The translations under genes and the position numbers were made by a program. Below the pieces are notes generated by a model, which was not told the origin of the DNA, searched no databases, and worked only from the letters and a program-made list of their open reading frames with translations. Positions 63,480-64,000 of a stretch of 64,000 bases of DNA are shown in pieces. How positions within the stretch are numbered: the first letter of the stretch is position 1; each line of letters opens with the position of its first letter. Source of the DNA: Neoceratodus forsteri (taxonomy: Eukaryota; Chordata; Ceratodontiformes; Ceratodontidae). The stretch lies in NCBI GenBank assembly GCA_016271365.2, contig CM057456.1, forward strand, positions 166,549,501-166,613,500. The letters run 5' to 3'.

Positions 63480-64000
63480 ACCAGCAATTACTTAGCCACT
63501 TGCTACATTGCTGTACCTATCTCTTAACAATTGTCAGATGCCAGTTCTCTGGAACATGGGTATTGTTGCACCCATTCACAAATGGATTTCTAGCACTGAG
63601 ACTGGTAACTTTAGACCTATCTTTCTAATGTCAGAACTTGCAAAAATGTTAGCAAAACTAGAGTATAACCAAATGTGTGACTATAGTGATAAGTATAAGC
63701 TCCTCTTCCCAATTCGACATGGCTTGTAGAAACCCCATGGGACAATAACAGCCTGGCCTCAGACAAAGATATGATAAATGGTGGTGTCTTCCTTGACTGA
63801 TCCAAGACCTTTGGCCTAGCTAGTGAACAATTACTGCTGCAGAAATGTTCAGGTCTGGGATTTGGTTCCAACTCTTTGAAATGGTTCAGTGACTACCTCT
63901 CAAACTGCTTTCATGTAGGAAAATATCAAGGTACCCTACGTTCCTTCCAACTGGCAAAACATGGAGTTTCCCAGGGTTCGATCCTAGTCCCTATACTATT
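63480..64000 (+). pseudogene. LINE reverse transcriptase, runs off the window
   Basis: VLWNMGIVAPIHKW and GNFRPIFLMSELAKMLAKLE, YNQMCDYSDKYKLLFPIRHG (63,540-63,725) are RT blocks 0 to 1 of the CR1/L2/Rex1 group. After a frame change the sequence codes for LKWFSDYLSNCFHVGKYQG and AKHGVSQGSILVPIL (63,880-64,000). A 13-base G run at 63,430-63,442 lies just upstream. Block A is lost in a stretch with stops. Decayed. Confidence 0.75.

Overview
The window looks like a repeat-dense intergenic or intronic stretch of a large vertebrate genome. It carries long dinucleotide microsatellites, AT-rich background, several non-LTR retrotransposon lineages (CR1, L2-like, Rex1/Babar-like, an L1/Tx1-like remnant), tRNA-derived SINEs with a CORE/MIR-like head, a Ty3/gypsy element, a PIF/Harbinger DNA transposon, hAT-type non-autonomous elements and many fold-back MITEs. 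The CR1 copy ending in repeated TTCTATG units and the mix of families suggest a tetrapod or lobe-finned vertebrate. An amphibian (for example a caecilian) or a reptile is my best guess from composition alone. I found no rRNA gene, convincing functional tRNA gene, CRISPR array or intact host gene. The only sequence that behaves like a spliced gene is a pair of exon-like blocks at 32.0 and 34.6 kb (minus strand), and their peptide resembles the C-terminal part of an L1-type LINE protein.

Layout. 0.6-1.5 kb: reverse-strand LINE RT remnant. 2.5-5.4 kb: decayed L2-like LINE, with its presumed tail at 6.16-6.24 kb holding a palindromic MITE. 6.37-6.73 kb: hAT MITE with 8-bp target duplications. 6.9-9.0 kb: satellite-like modules shared with a hAT element at 44-45.5 kb. 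9.55-17.02 kb: a nearly complete PIF/Harbinger transposon with a spliced DDE transposase and two different Myb/SANT-like genes, one of which carries a CR1 insertion in an intron. 17.35-20.2 kb: a cluster of nested fold-back elements. 21.44-26.3 kb: a CR1 on the minus strand, with an SGNH-esterase ORF1, split by another insertion. 27.3-30.3 kb: a second CR1 on the plus strand, also with an insertion. 31.4-31.66 kb: a long hairpin. 32.0-34.7 kb: the exon-like pair. 35.1-36.9 kb: 5' half of another L2-like LINE. 37.1-37.6 kb: a minisatellite.

39,796-55,073 is a complete Ty3/gypsy retrotransposon on the minus strand, with about 2-kb LTRs, TG...CA ends and a 4-bp target duplication. Its Gag resembles the vertebrate PNMA (paraneoplastic Ma antigen) family, so it looks like a relative of the elements from which those host genes were domesticated. 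A hAT element has inserted in its integrase (8-bp duplication) and a Rex1-like LINE in its gag (6-bp duplication), so the copy is dead. 55.4-64.0 kb holds more palindromes, a TIR element with a tRNA-like core, a CORE-SINE, two or three copies of a composite repeat, the 3' half of an L2-like LINE, and the start of a LINE RT that runs off the window.

The protein-coding content therefore works as selfish modules. The Harbinger transposase and its Myb-like partners would act on the GCGCAA-rich subterminal repeats; Gag-Pol would package and copy the gypsy RNA; the LINE ORF2 proteins would nick DNA and prime reverse transcription. Almost every ORF carries stops or frameshifts. The best preserved is the Harbinger transposase.
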